Shown: piece by piece, positions 44,702 through 56,691 of the stretch
Position numbering within the stretch: position 1 is the first letter of the stretch
How the letters are laid out: the number at the start of each line of letters is the position of its first letter
Assembly: GCF_963169125.1 (NCBI RefSeq)
Contig: NC_084795.1
Coordinates: forward strand, 258,473,042 to 258,537,041
From: Humulus lupulus
Lineage: Eukaryota > Streptophyta > Magnoliopsida > Rosales > Cannabaceae
Direction of reading: 5' to 3'
DNA length: 64,000 nucleotides
The notes under the pieces: generated by a model
Told to the model about the DNA's origin: nothing
The model's database searches: none
The model's input: the letters and a program-made list of their open reading frames with translations, nothing else
Made by a program: the position numbers and the translations under genes

Positions 44702-47055
44702 AGTTGTAATGCCCTAGATAGCCAAGACTATCACACTGTGTACATGAAATAGTATGTAACTCGATAAACGAGTTATTAGGCCATAAATGTGAATCTAAGT
44801 GTTATTAATGGGCCAGGGTTAAAATCTTGATGAAAAGGAATGGATATTTTATTAAAAACGTTAAACTATACATGGGATCCTATAATAGTGTTTACAAAGT
44901 TGTTTACAAAGTTGTTTACAGTCAAAAATAGTCATTACATTCACCGACCTAAGTGGAAAACATAGGGTTAAATCCTAGTTCCCCTGAGAAACCTTGGTCG
45001 TGGTGGTCAAGCGGCCGCATATGTACACGTCACCACCTAAGCTCTCCACCCAAGGTTGGGTAAGCTTTTCTTTCCTTTTACCTACACCACATAGCACCCA
45101 TGAGCCAAGTCTCAAGAAGAAAACTTATTACTGCATGCATACAAGTATCAGTAAATGATTATGGAATCATTCTTGGGTCCACAATCATAATCAAATGACC
45201 ATGGAGTCATTTTGGAGTCATGTTCCCTAAATAGATGACCATGGAACCATCCTGGGGTCCTCTGCCCTAAATAGATGACCATGGAGTCATCCTGGGGTCC
45301 TATGCTCTAGCCATGTAACCATCAAGTCACCCTGGGCCTTTTAGCCCTAGCCCTGAGTAACTTGCCATAGAACTAGTCAAGCGTTTTAGTTTTCTTTGAC
45401 CATAGGGTCAGATGAGCGTGTAACGCTCTATTGATTAGATCCAATCATATCGACCAGTGCTTGATGCGCTATTGCCGCTCTTCACTCATAAGACAATGCC
45501 ATACGACCAGCGCTCAACAATATTACCGTTCCTGACTGATAAGTCAGTGCTTTACGACTAGTGCTCAGCACTACTGTCGTATGTGACTGATAAGTTAATG
45601 CCTTTCTCAAGTAAACAATGCAAACAAGCATTCATAATGCAACAGGTATCCATATATAGAGCACTCAACATGCTTCATCAATAATCATGTGTGTCACATA
45701 ATGGGTGTATTTTTTTCACATCTCGCTTGAGCGTAAAATAAATTAAGAACGACCCTTGAGCACTATCCTAACCTTGAGCACTTAGCGGTAACCTAAACAT
45801 AACCAAATATGAAATCCCATCAAAAATGACTAATTAAAGGTTCCTGGACCAAGTCCAAGCCCGCAGGACCTCGAATTCTACTAAACTGGGTAGTAGATTC
45901 GATCCTAAGCCTTAAGATTTGAAAACCCGCCCTTAAAACCAACATTAGCTCAAAAGAACTAGGAAGGCCGCGAACTGCCCCTAAGGGTCGCGGCTCACCT
46001 CCCAGACAGAAAGCCCCTTGTCTAGGTGCCTAGGGCAGGCAATGACATTGCCTTGAGGGTCACGGCACACTAGCTAGACAGAGCCCCAACATGGCTTTGG
46101 GGTTCGCTCAGGTCGCAGCGCCCAAGAACACGGCCGCGACTTGACCCCGCAAACCCAACACCCTTTTTTTCCTCAGCTCAAAACTCACCACAAATCACTT
46201 CCAATCAATCCCAAAATCAAAACTAAGACTTAACATAACATTACCACCAAACCAGCAATAAAACCCAAGCTTAAAAACCCTCAAAAACACTACCAAAAAC
46301 CCAATTCCATAAGCAAACTTTCAAGCTTATAAACAAAATAAAACAGAGGAAAAACTTCAAAATTCAAGCTTAGAACCATTACCTCAATCAGTGAATTATC
46401 TCTTAGCTTTACCCAATCAAGAACCTAGCTCAAACTTAGCTTCAAAATCAAACCGAGAGAGAAGAAGAATTATCGTGAGAGAAAGAGAGCCTTGTTCTTT
46501 TAGTTCATTCCATAGCCTTCCCACCTTGGTCAAGTCTATCTAATATCCTTAAATGACAAGAATGCCACTAGGACCAACGTTTCCTCTCACAACCACCAAA
46601 GGGCAGTTTGGCCATTAACACATACCCCTTTAATCATAATTAATGTCTCATGATTCTCATCATTCCCAAAATCCTCAAATAATTACCAAATTATTTCCCA
46701 TTTCCCACTCAAACTCAGAAATGTGCTAAGTACTAGATTACCCCTAGGCTCACCCCGAGCCCAGTAATTGACCCCTTTATGACTAAACCGCTAACTTGCT
46801 TCCTAGGTTCGTCTCATGCCAAATAGCTCAAATATATCCACATAATAATGTGGTCTCATCCATATATCACATACATGCACATAAATATACAAATACGCCC
46901 TCAAAGGGCCAATATTACGAAAATACCCTTCTTATAAGAAACGACCCACATATATGCAAATACAGCCATATAATAATACAACCCACATAATCATGCATAT
47001 AATCATATAATAACACATTAAACCCATTATTTCCCTCCTGGCCCCCTAATCCAGG

Positions 47056-48540
47056 TGTTGCGAAATTTATAGCTATGCAAGTGCACACAGTCGCAATTCG
47101 TAATAAAAATGGTAAAAACCGAATATCGTCCTCAAGGACTGATTTATCAATTACCAATCAATTAATCCTTTAATTCTATTTGATGAAACAATTATCAGGG
47201 ATTTTAAACTAAGAAAAATACTAACGAAGCGCAAAGAAGAATTAAACAAATTAACAAAGAAAATACAATTAGGACAATGATGATCCTCTATTTTTCCACC
47301 CTGTTATTTCCTAATGAAAGCATCTATATTCCCTTCTCCCTATTCAAGAATAAGTTGCAACAAAAATTCATAATCTGGTTAAGACTTATGAAATTCAATC
47401 TAAATGACAACTTCCTATATTTCTATGGTAAGTTGAATCATGTAGAGGGCATTAGCCACGCAACTCATAAAATACGCAAATAATCTAGATACCTTCGTTC
47501 TAAATTAAATTTGCATCCAAACAATCAAAGCATATCAAATTTCACTTTTCAGATTTCAATTTGATTCATAAAATAGCAATTAGAGGTGATCAATCAATAA
47601 TCGCACAATTAACATAGATTGCAAGGAATTGAAAGAGATGAAGAAGAATATCAACTTTGCATTAAACCATAACAAGGGTTTCCAAAAGATTCACATAAAA
47701 GCCCTAAAAGAGAATTTAGCCTATGATCTTTATTCTAGCAATAAGATAATTCAATTACAAACATGAAAATTGACAGAAAAAGATGATGAAAACTCAGGGA
47801 CGAATCCTCCAATATGGTGTTCTTACTCCAGCCATCGTCCTCCCTCCCAGACCTCCTTTCAGTCGCATTATATGTTTCTCAAAAATCCCTACCAAAGTTC
47901 CCAAGTGAAAGGACCAAATTGCCATTCAAAAAGTGGTAAAAAATGTGAAAATCGCGTCTCTAGAGCTGTAGCGCTACATCTGGAGCGCTATAGCGCTATT
48001 AACAGTGCCAAAATGCTTCAAAATCTGGTGCACTAGCGCTGTAGCGCTCTTATTATGGCGCTGTAGCGCTAAAGTCAGAACCGACAAAACTCGGTTCGAA
48101 CATCCTGCAGCGTCATCTCATCGTATTTTGATCATAACTCCTTCGATATAACTCCGAATTGAATGATTCAAAAAGCTATGGAAATTTAAGAGAAATATAT
48201 ACAACTTCTATTTCTAGAAGTGTTTCCAGAAAGTGAACACATCATGGTAAAAATGCGGCTTGAAGTTTCAGACTTGCGTTATAGAGCATAAACGACGTGT
48301 GTTGAGCATCTTCAATGTAGTATTTTCCACACATAATGTCTTGAAACTCCACAATCAACATGAAATCCATCTTATTTATCATATTTAACATGTTTCTTCT
48401 CATTTCACTCCATATTATGTAATTGACCATTAAAACCTGAAACAAAAAGAAAACAAGCATAAATCTGCACTAAACAATCCTAAATAACTAAAAACACAAC
48501 CTAAAACGATCTCTAAAACAAACCTAAAATGAACCTAACA
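47056..48540. mobile_element. Solo LTR G, family not determined
   Basis: A 1485-bp insertion from TGTTGCGAAATTTATAGC to ATGAACCTAACA, flanked by CCAGG at 47051-47055 and 48541-48545; the sequence of the opposite LTR of B is continuous across the site. It starts with words (GCAAGTGCACACAGTCGCAA, ATATCGTCCTCAAGGACTG) reminiscent of Athila-type or LARD LTRs, but I cannot fix the family. It contains no polyprotein. An AGCGCT palindrome module sits at about 47960-48072. Confidence 0.85.
47960..48072. repeat. AGCGCT palindromic word module in solo LTR G
   Basis: GCTGTAGCGCTAC, GAGCGCTATAGCGCTATT, TAGCGCTGTAGCGCTC and GCGCTGTAGCGCTAA follow each other within about 110 bp. The same words occur in the unrelated LTR of element F at 52228-52352. 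Confidence 0.75.
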
Positions 48541-48579
48541 CCAGGCACAAATCCAAATTAGGGAATTTGGGACGTTACA

Positions 48580-48842
48580 AGTAACGTCCTACCAGCAAAA
48601 AGTGGCTAGATATTTCAATTTTAAGGTGAAGGATAGGAAGTTCAGGGTCAGAGATTTGGTGTTGCGAAGAGTTTTCTGAGCCACCCGTGATCCTGATGCT
48701 GGAGTATTGGGCCCTAACTAAGAAGGCCCGTATCAAATTAAGAGCATCGTGTGTCCAAGGACATACAAACTAGCCCAACTAAGTAGGGAGTTGGTGTCCC
48801 ACGCCTGGAATGCCGAGCACCTTCACCTGTATTACCAATAAT
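48580..48842 (+). pseudogene. Integrase C-terminal tail of Tat element D (right part)
   Basis: The frame interrupted at 23494 resumes here with SYQQKVARYFNFKV, VRDLVLRRVF, a stop, then EGPYQIKSI, RTYKLAQLSRELVSHAWNA and EHLHLYYQ before TAA. It aligns in word order with the tail of element A (LAHYQQKITQFFN through LHLKNYYQ). Its first five bases, AGTAA, are the right TSD of B. Confidence 0.85.
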
Positions 48843-49158
48843 ATATAAGCAATGTATTTTCTTAATTTTGTAGTCATTTTGTAGCCTACGGGCACAATTA
48901 ATGGAAATCTTGTGTGTGAAACACGATAGATGAAATTCTGAGAAAATTGCTTGTATTTTAAATTTTAATTAAGTAATTTCACTTCCCGAGGTGTACCCGC
49001 TCGCTGGCCTAGACAAGTGAACACACACAAGTCACCGATCACTTGGGGGCATAGCTGGGTCTCCTCGCAGGATGTCCGCTCACGGGCGTGAGCTATGAAG
49101 CTAAGCTTATCATGAGCGGAGCAAGCCTAGTGTCAAGGCTAGCGTAAGAAAAAACTAG
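48843..49158 (+). other. 3' non-coding tail of Tat element D
   Basis: No coding frame. It includes the run CTTGGGGGCATAG near 49049, comparable with the GGGGGGCAC stretch following pol in element A. No antisense ORF or 3' LTR of D follows; a reverse gag begins at about 49159 instead. Confidence 0.45.
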
Positions 49159-51170
49159 TTGTATTTTAAATTTTAACTCCTGGACGTACCTTTTTGGAGC
49201 ATCTCTGCTTTCCCCTGCAATGTGAGGTCCCCTAGCAATGGTTATTGCATATTCTCCATCGATTGGGAGAGAACGATCATCATCCCTCACACGTGGTGTC
49301 ACGACTTGTTGAGTAGGTTGAGCCGCAGCTACCCTTTGATTAGACAGACCCTAGGCTTGATTTCTATTTCAGACATATTGTCTGAGGTAACCTCTTGAGA
49401 TTAGTCCTTTGATCTTATCCTTGAGTAGCATGCGTTCCTTAGTTGTATGTCCTAGGTCTCTATGGAATCTGCAAAACTTACTCAAATCCCTCTTGGTAAG
49501 TTGATGTCTCATTCCTGTAGATCGTCTAAATGGGACCTGATTTTCATTTTCAAAAAAATATGTTTTCCCAAGTGTCTGTGAGCTTGGTATACACGGTGTA
49601 TATCGAGAAATTCTTATCTTATTTCTTCTTCTTACCCCCATCTGTCTCGGGGTTATTTCTTTCATTCTTCTTTCTCTTAGAAGAATTGTCTCCTGAAGGT
49701 TGTGCCACAGAGGGTGTGGACAATCTTGTAGTTGAGTTAATGATGGTCTTTGTAGTTATTGAGGGTGGAGGAGTTAGTTTAAGTGCTGAACATGCCTCTT
49801 CTACATTGACGAACCTCTGAGGTCAAGTGGTGAACTCGACTATCATTCTCACGGGCTTCCTTTGCATATCATCCCAAAGAGGACATCCTGGTAAGACTCA
49901 GTCTCGCACTTCCATAAGATGACCACCATCATCAACGTTGCGAGCTTGGGTTGCCTCTATATTAAACCTTGCCAGATATTTCTTTAATGATTCTCCCAAC
50001 TGCTGTCTTATATTTGCCAAGGAGGAAGCCCTAGGCTTGATGCTTCTTACAACTTGGAATTGTTTCTCGAATTCCATAGACAACTGTTCCCATGACAAGA
50101 TCAAGTGCCTTTGAATTTGTGAAACTAACTCTTTGTTGGTCCAGTAAGTGTGATCGGAAAGAGCATGCATCTGAACTCGTATCTGACATGGCTAGCTCTC
50201 ATTACTGTATTGAAGGTGCTTAGGTGGCTTCTTGGGTCGGTAAACCCATCGTAAGGTGACACGTGAGGTATCTTGATTCCATTGGGGAAAGGCGTGCTCG
50301 AGATATGTGGAGGAAAGGGCTCGAGCTCCTCATCTTAATCATAAGCCCTATCATTGTCTTTCCTTTCTCGAAGGAGCCTAAATGTTTCTTCGAGATAGTT
50401 AATTCTTTCTTGAACCAACTCCACAGGAGGGGGAGCTTGTGCTACTAGGAGCTGATTATTGTTCATAGGAACTCCAATTCCTTGTTGCAATACAGGGTTA
50501 TATTGGTTTCCATATACTGGTTGTAGGGGCTCCCTTTGAACATTTAAATGTGCTCTTAGGTCTGGGTTTGGCTGATTGAACTGCCTCCGATTCTGGTTCA
50601 CGTGGTCTTGAAGATCAAGATAATCATTCAGATAGTTCTCGTAATATCTAGGCTCGGTGTTATAGACACTTACAAACCTACTATAATCCTAGCTTCCCTC
50701 AAGGAAGCTAACAGTTCTTTGTGGTTGCTGTTGCTATTGTGGGGCATGATTTCGAGGTGGATTATTCACGTGCACCCTAACTCTAGTAGCACATGACCTC
50801 GACATATAACTCCCTGATGGTTGGGGTTGTCTAGCTTATGTATGTCTTCGATGTGCCCTCAGTGGGACCTCACGATCACCCCTATGCTTGGGTCGAGCTT
50901 CATGGCTTCTATCCTGGCTTCCCCTCCTAGCACTTTGGGAAAACCTCTGCGGTGCCCTTTCCCCAGCTCGGTTTCCACTAGGAGCTTGCTGGGGTATGTC
51001 TTGACCTGGAGATTGAAGTCTAATGGGTGACGGAGGATGCCTGATTAGATATGGTGGCAGCCTCTAATTGTTTGGCCTTGTAGGTTCAGGGTTATTACTC
51101 ATTGTAAGTTTTTGGTTATTGTTATGAGCTGCCTTCGGGACAGCTCGGTTATTCCAAGTGTCTGTAGGAA
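49159..51170 (-). pseudogene. gag of a reverse Tat element (I), partial
   Basis: Minus-strand fragments from right to left: a Gln/Asn/Pro-rich N-terminus with PDLRAHLNVQREPL and LEETFRLLRERKD (50335-50601), the capsid-like part with EKQFQVVRSIKPRASSLANI and GESLKKYLARFNIEATQARN (49898-50170), the KFCRFHRDLGHTTKERMLL block (49369-49665, with a Cys replaced), and the gag-protease border EYAITIARGPHIAGES (49093-49302). The pol part that should follow to the left is missing. On the right the sequence ends where element F begins at 51171. Confidence 0.75.
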
Positions 51171-53553
51171 TGTAATGCCCTGGATAGCCAAGACCGTTAC
51201 ACTGTGTGTTTATAAAGGTGCAAGACTCGCTAATCAAGTCATTTAGTTAGAAATGTGTTACCAAAACTACAGTTGAACTAGGGTTAAAAGATTTTGGCCA
51301 CAAAAGATACATTTCTTCTAATCAAATATTTTTCCATGGGATCCCAAAAGTAATAACGTTAAAAGACAGTTTACAAAATTTCAGGATAAAAGTACAGCTG
51401 CTAGCCACTCTAAGGGCAAAACAGACATTTAGGATTTTCTCGTCCTGTACCACTCCTCGGCCATGGAGGCCGATCAGCTGTCCATGTACATTCAGCCCCA
51501 AAGCTCTCCGTCTCAGGACTGGTCCACTTTTCCCTTGCCTTTACCTACACCACGTAGCACCTGTGAGCCAAGGCCCAGCAAGAAAACACAACAACAGAGC
51601 ATAATCATCAAACAAACAACCAGATAACTCATACAGTATAATCATATACTCAACAATCCAGATATTCACAATAATCAAGTATTCAGCATACCAAGTTCAT
51701 CATTTCATACTAATAACCAATTCACATATGATAACCAGGGTCAATGCCCTTAGGTCGCACCCCCTATTTATCCCACTGACTTCGGCCCGCTTAAACCGAG
51801 CTTAGTGAATATCAAGCTGTCCTCGGCTACCAGTGGACGAGCCGCGTGTTGTGCGTAAATATTTATTCCGGCACTCTTAGGCTGTTTATCACATGTCCCA
51901 CGACGTAATACCATCTATGACATCTTAGCAGATATAGGGAGCTATTAGTCCCAATACAATCACATAACTGGGTGCAGTTTTCTTACCTTTGGATTCCGGT
52001 AGCTTTGATCAGTGATGACACCCCTCAAGCACGATCCCTTCTGAGCCCTAGCGTACTCCTAGTCACAGCCATAGATCATAATCATCACCAAACTTCAACC
52101 CAAAAACCTAACCTCGGGACCAATCCCGAGCCCTCGGAAGCCCTAATTCCACCAAACGGGGTGGTGGAATCAAACCCCGAGCCCCCGGGAAAAAACCCTA
52201 GGAAATAACCCAAAAATCCCCTTCTAGGAATAGGGTAGCGCTACAGTGCCCTAAAGTGGGCACTATAGTGCTACAAATAGAGTCAAAAACGCCCCAAGCA
52301 TCCAAGCCTAGCGTTGTAGCGCCCTAAGGCTAGCGCTACAGCGCTAGTCACAGCCAGACAACACCCTGTTTTCACCTCTTCGAACTTCCTTGAGCCAAAA
52401 CCTTTCGAACCTCAACCAAACTCTAAAACAAGCCTACCAACATCTATATCTCACCCCATATGACCCAATCATACAAAACTCAATCACATGCACCCCAAAA
52501 TAAAGAAATCACCAAAGTTGAGCTTATAGCTCAAAAACTCAACAGAAAACAACAGAAACTTCAGGACTTTAGAACTAGAATTTCATACCTTCAATGGAGA
52601 CTCTCAACCTAGATTATCCCTAGTGTCCTTTCAGCCTCAAGCCCTTCACTTCCTCAAGCCTATATCCCTCGATTCCATCCAAAACTCAACTTTAGAAAAC
52701 CATCTCAGCCAAAACCAGAAACACAAGAGAAGAACCTAGAAACTTACCTCAGTTGGATGCCTAATCCCTGTTGAACTCTCAAACTTGATCAAGGTCCCAA
52801 GTGCAAAGCATTATCCTAAAGCTCCTCTAAATTTTAGCTCCAAAAGGCCCCAAGAATTGATGAAGGAATCCCAAACCATGAGAGAGAAGGGACTTCTATT
52901 TCTTTTTCCTTCTTTCCTTTCTTTTCTTCAGACTTCTAAAGCTTTCTACATATTCCACTAAGGCAATAAAGCCAAAAACAACACTTATCTCTAATTTTAA
53001 ACACCAAAAGACCAAACTTCCCTCCCAATTAAAACTAAGCTTTTAAACCTCCTAAGGGCATTTTAGTCATTACTCCCAATTCCCGCTAATTCCTCGAGTG
53101 TCTATAATATTTACCGCTTACTTCCCAACACCTAACTAATCACCAATTATATTCCTCAATTTCAAATAATCTCCCATATAATTCTTAAATTCTCATAAAT
53201 ACCCCCAGGCTTGCCCCGAGCTGGGTATAAATCCTCACCGTGACTTATTCGCTAAGCCACTCACTAGGATCGCCTCGAGTCACAAGCTACAAATATATCC
53301 ACATAATAATGTGTTCTTAACAATTTATCACAGATATTTACATTTATGCCCTCAACGAGCCAAAATTATGAATATGCTCTTCTAACCTAATCAGGGCCTA
53401 CATGCATACTAATACACATAGTCATGCATCACTGATATCCAAATAGTCATATAAACATGCTTTTAATCATTTAAATCACATATAATCCAGTTATACCCTC
53501 CTGGCACACTAATCAAGGCCCTTAAGCCTTATTAGTAAATTTTGGTCATTACA
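51171..53553 (-). mobile_element. 3' LTR of element F
   Basis: 2383 bp, forward strand TGTAATGCCCTGGATAGCC to GGTCATTACA. The minus strand starts TGTAATGACCAAAATTT. It has the acceptor-donor motif on the minus strand at 51545/51544 and an AGCGCTACAGCGCT module at 52228-52352. The base pairs to the left (51166-51170) are AGGAA; the right TSD lies outside the window. Confidence 0.88.
52228..52352 (-). repeat. AGCGCT palindromic word module in LTR of F
   Basis: TAGCGCTACAGTGCCC, GGGCACTATAGTGCTAC, AGCGTTGTAGCGCCC and GGCTAGCGCTACAGCGCTAG occur as paired words. This replaces the CCGCGG-type words at the corresponding position in S1, B and C. Confidence 0.7.
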
Positions 53554-53568
53554 ACTATCCCCTCCTAA
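53554..53568 (-). other. Polypurine tract of element F
   Basis: The minus strand reads TTAGGAGGGGATAGT, adjoining the LTR start TGTAATGACC. Confidence 0.85.
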
Positions 53569-53589
53569 TGAGAATTTCGTCCTCGAAAT

Positions 53590-55010
53590 TTACCTTAATA
53601 ATTCGGGATACTGATCCCGCATCGCTGACTCAAGCTCCCAGGTCTCTTCTTCGACCCTACTATTCCTCCACCATACTTTAACTAGAGGAATTATCTTATT
53701 CCGTAGTACTTTATCCTTCCAATCCAAAATCTGAACCGGTTGCTCCTCATAAGCTAAATCTATCTGCAATTCCAAGTCTTCATACCTCAACACACGTGTC
53801 GCATCTGAGACGTACTTCTGGAGCATAGAAACATGGAATACGACATGGACTCTTGAAAACGACGGTGGCAAAGCTAACCTGTAAGCCACCTGAGCGATCC
53901 TTTCCAAGATCTCAAAAGGCCTGATGAACCTAGGGCTTAGCTTGCCCTTCTTTCCAAATCTCCTCACCCCTCGCAGTGGTGAAACTCGGAGAAATACGTG
54001 GTCCCCAACTGGGAACTTCACATCTCTACGCTTGGGATCATCGTAGCTTTTCTGTCTTCTCTGTGAGGCGAGCATCCTAGATCGAATCTTCTCTATAACT
54101 TCATTCATCTTCTGAACCATATCCGGCCCCAAATACTTCCTCTCACCCATTTCATCCCAATGAATGGGTGATCTACATTTCCTCCCATATAACATCTCGT
54201 AAGGAGCCAGTCCAATCGTTGATTGGTAACTATTGTTGTATGAAAACTCCATCAACGGAAGATACTTACTCTAAGATACCTCAAAATTGATCACACATGC
54301 TCTGAGCATATCCTCCAATACCTGAATCGTCCTCTCAGACTGTCCATTAGTCTGAGGATGGAAGGTTGTGATGAACTTCAACTGAGTTCCCATAGCCTTC
54401 TGCAAACTACCCCAAAACTTGAAGGTACAGATAGGATCCTGGTCTGATACTATAGACTTAGGAACCCCATGGAGATGTATGATCTCCCTCACATACAACT
54501 CTGCATACTGATCCACAATATATGTCGACCTCACTGGAAGAAAATGGGCTGACTTGGTGTATCTGTCCACTATCACCCACACCGAGTCATGAAGCCCTAC
54601 TGTTCTGGGTAAACCTCCCACAAAATCCATCATAATATCCTCCCATTTCCACTCGGGAATACCCAAAGGCTGAAGCAACCCTGCTGGTTGCTGATGCTCA
54701 GCCTTCACCTACTGACAGGTTAAACATCTGGCTACGTACTCCCCCACATCCTTCTTCATCCCGGGCCACCAATATAACGTCTGTAGATCCTGGTACATCT
54801 TCATGGTACCCGGATGAAGTGAGTACGGCGTCGTATTTGACTCATCCAATATCTCTCATTTGATCCCCTCATTAGCTGGAACACAAATCCGCCCCTGATA
54901 CCGAAGCAAACCAACCTCAGAAATAGAATAGTCCTTAACTACTCCTGCTAAGACATTCTCTCTAACCTCCTGTAACTGAGCGTCTACCAATTGACTTTCT
55001 TTAATCCGCT
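53590..55010 (-). pseudogene. Integrase with chromodomain-like tail, element F
   Basis: Minus strand: finger region with CLTCQ-like sequence around 54716-54790 (one Cys codon changed), core frame 54271-54708 with MDFVGGLPRTVGLHDSVW (first catalytic Asp), [28 protein letters not shown], and QTNGQSERTIQVLEDML; then, after a stop near 54270, 53590-54255 with YEMLYGRKCRSPIHWDEM, RFGKKGKLSPRFIRPFEILE and the tail EEETWELESAMRDQYPELL. The core retains D, D and E; otherwise it is split by single changes. Confidence 0.9.
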
Positions 55011-55313
55011 CTAGCAGGGTCGACTGCAGAGTAATATTGGCCAACTGGCCACCACTAATTCTACCCCCGCTCTGACCATCTCATCAACTAACTCTCTCGA
55101 GATCTGGGTGGAACTATATAGCTGACCTGGGCCTCTCCGGCTCAATGCATCCGCCACTACATTGGCTTTCCCTAGATGGTAAAGAATATCACAATCATAG
55201 TCTTTCACCAACTCTAGCCAACGTCTCTGTCTCATGTTCAGGTCCTTCTATGTGAAGAAGTACTTCAAGCTATTGTGATCGGTGTAGTAATAAGTTGTCG
55301 CTTCAATTTGTGT
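55011..55313 (-). pseudogene. RNase H, element F (internally deleted)
   Basis: Only the C-terminal part remains: YTDHNSLKYFF (near 55260-55290), then [20 protein letters not shown] and [14 protein letters not shown]. About 100 codons including the CDAS catalytic block are missing between the RT thumb end at 55314 and this part. The RNase H could not function. Confidence 0.8.
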
Positions 55314-56040
55314 CTATTTTTTCATCGATGCCGCTATCTTCGAGAAGCCCTCCATAAACCGTCTGTAATAACCCGCTAGACCAAGAAAACTCTGCACCTC
55401 CGAGGCGTTCCTTGGCCTCGGCCAATCCCTAACTGCCTCCACCTTAGATGGATCCACCTTAATCCCATCTACACGCACAATATGTCCAAGTAATGTCACT
55501 TCTGGTAGCCAAAATTCACATTTCTTAAACTTGGCGTACAATTGATGCTCCCTCAATCTCTGTAGAACCTGTCGTAGATGTTGCTCGTGCTCTGCCTTTG
55601 AACTGGAGTACAATAAGATGTCATCGATGAAGACAATAACCAACTGATCCAGAAAGTCCTGAACACCCTATTCATTAAATCCATAAAGGTCGCTGGGGCA
55701 TTGGTCAAACCAAACAACATGACCAAAAACTCATAATTCTCATACCTCGTTCGGAAGGTTGTCTTCGATATGTCCTCACCCTTGATCCTCAGCTAGTGAT
55801 AACTAGATTGAAGATCAATCTTCGAGAACACCGTCTTACCCTGCAGCTGATCGAACAAGTCATCAATCCTTGGTAGGGGATACTTATTCTTGATAGTCAA
55901 CTTGTTCAATTCCCTGTAGTCTTTACACATTCTCAGAGTCCTGTCCTTCTTCTTCATAAACAAAATTGGAGCACCCCATGGCGAGTAACTAGGCATGATG
56001 AACCCCAAATCCAGAAGTTCCTGTAACTGAATCTTCAATT
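55314..56040 (-). pseudogene. Reverse transcriptase, element F
   Basis: Frame 55793-56038 has [20 protein letters not shown], a [18 protein letters not shown] block and [11 protein letters not shown]; frame 55314-55643 has [13 protein letters not shown] (intact catalytic pair) and the full thumb with [17 protein letters not shown] and [20 protein letters not shown]. The middle is broken by stops and frame changes. Confidence 0.88.
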
Positions 56041-56691
56041 CCTTCAGTTATGCCAGTGCCATTCTATATGGTGCCCTTGACACTGGCTCTGTCCTTGGTG
56101 CCAACTCAATAACAAACTGAATCTCCCTACGCGGTGTAAATCCAGGTAAGTCCTTAGGAAACACATCCAAGAACTCGCAAACCAATCTGGTCTCCTCCAG
56201 TCTTGTTGGTGAAACCCTAGTGGTATCAACCACACTAGCTAGAAAACCTATACATGCTCCTTGTAACAGATCTCTGGCTCTCAACACTGATATCATAGGT
56301 ATGCGGGGTCCATGCACCACTCCCACAAAGACAAAGGGATCCTCGCCCTCCGACTCAAAGGTCACCATCTTCTTTCTGCAGTCAATAGTAGCTCTGTATC
56401 TAACCAGCCAATCCATGCCTAAAATCATATCAAAGTCCTCCATACCCAACTCAATCAAGTCTACAGGCAATTCCCTACCATCAACCATCACTGGCAGTGC
56501 TCTAATCCACCTCCTAGAAACTACCAGTTCTCCTGTAGGCAAAATAGTCCCAAAACCCGAAGTATAGTACTCACTAGGTCTACAAAGTCTATCAATTACC
56601 TTACTAGAAACAAACAAATGTGTAGCACCAGAGTCAATCAATATAGTAAAAGGAGAGCCAGCGCTAGAAAGCTAACCTGCCACTACCGAGG
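56041..56691 (-). pseudogene. Protease, element F (cut by copia LTR)
   Basis: The minus frame 56048-56641 holds MIDSGATHLFVSSKVIDRLC (catalytic Asp present), [37 protein letters not shown] and a linker to RT with [10 protein letters not shown] stop precedes the ATG region (VVAG, then stop). The sequence is interrupted at 56691/56692 by the copia LTR. Confidence 0.88.

Larger units (their letters stand above)
23500..48579 (-). mobile_element. Tekay/Del-type chromovirus B (complete reverse insertion, 25 kb with nested elements)
   Basis: A reverse Ty3/gypsy element with both LTRs, 3' LTR on the left (23500-25866) and 5' LTR on the right (44705-48579). The TSD is AGTAT (23495-23499) and AGTAA (48580-48584), one mismatch. 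The order on the minus strand is LTR, primer site, gag, protease, RT, RNase H, integrase, chromodomain-like tail, polypurine tract, LTR. It is inserted in the integrase of Tat element D, whose frame is continuous across the site. It contains element C (27037-40897) in its integrase and solo LTR G (47056-48540) in its 5' LTR. Without these it would be about 9.7 kb. Confidence 0.92.
44705..48579 (-). mobile_element. 5' LTR of element B, with solo LTR G inside
   Basis: Forward strand TGTAATGCCC to GGGACGTTACA. After removing G and its TSD the length is 2385 bp, against 2367 for the 3' LTR. The same blocks as the left LTR are present: GATGACCATGGA...CATCCTGGGGTC repeats near 45190-45310, the minus acceptor-donor motif at 45082/45081, and a GC-rich word module at about 45962-46150. 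Confidence 0.92.
51171..56691 (-). mobile_element. Tekay/Del-type chromovirus F (reverse, partial)
   Basis: 3' LTR at 51171-53553, polypurine tract, then on the minus strand integrase, RNase H, RT and protease up to 56691, where a copia LTR interrupts it inside the protease. Gag, primer site and 5' LTR are not in the window. The family is the same as B and C, with clearly diverged LTR sequence. Confidence 0.88.
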
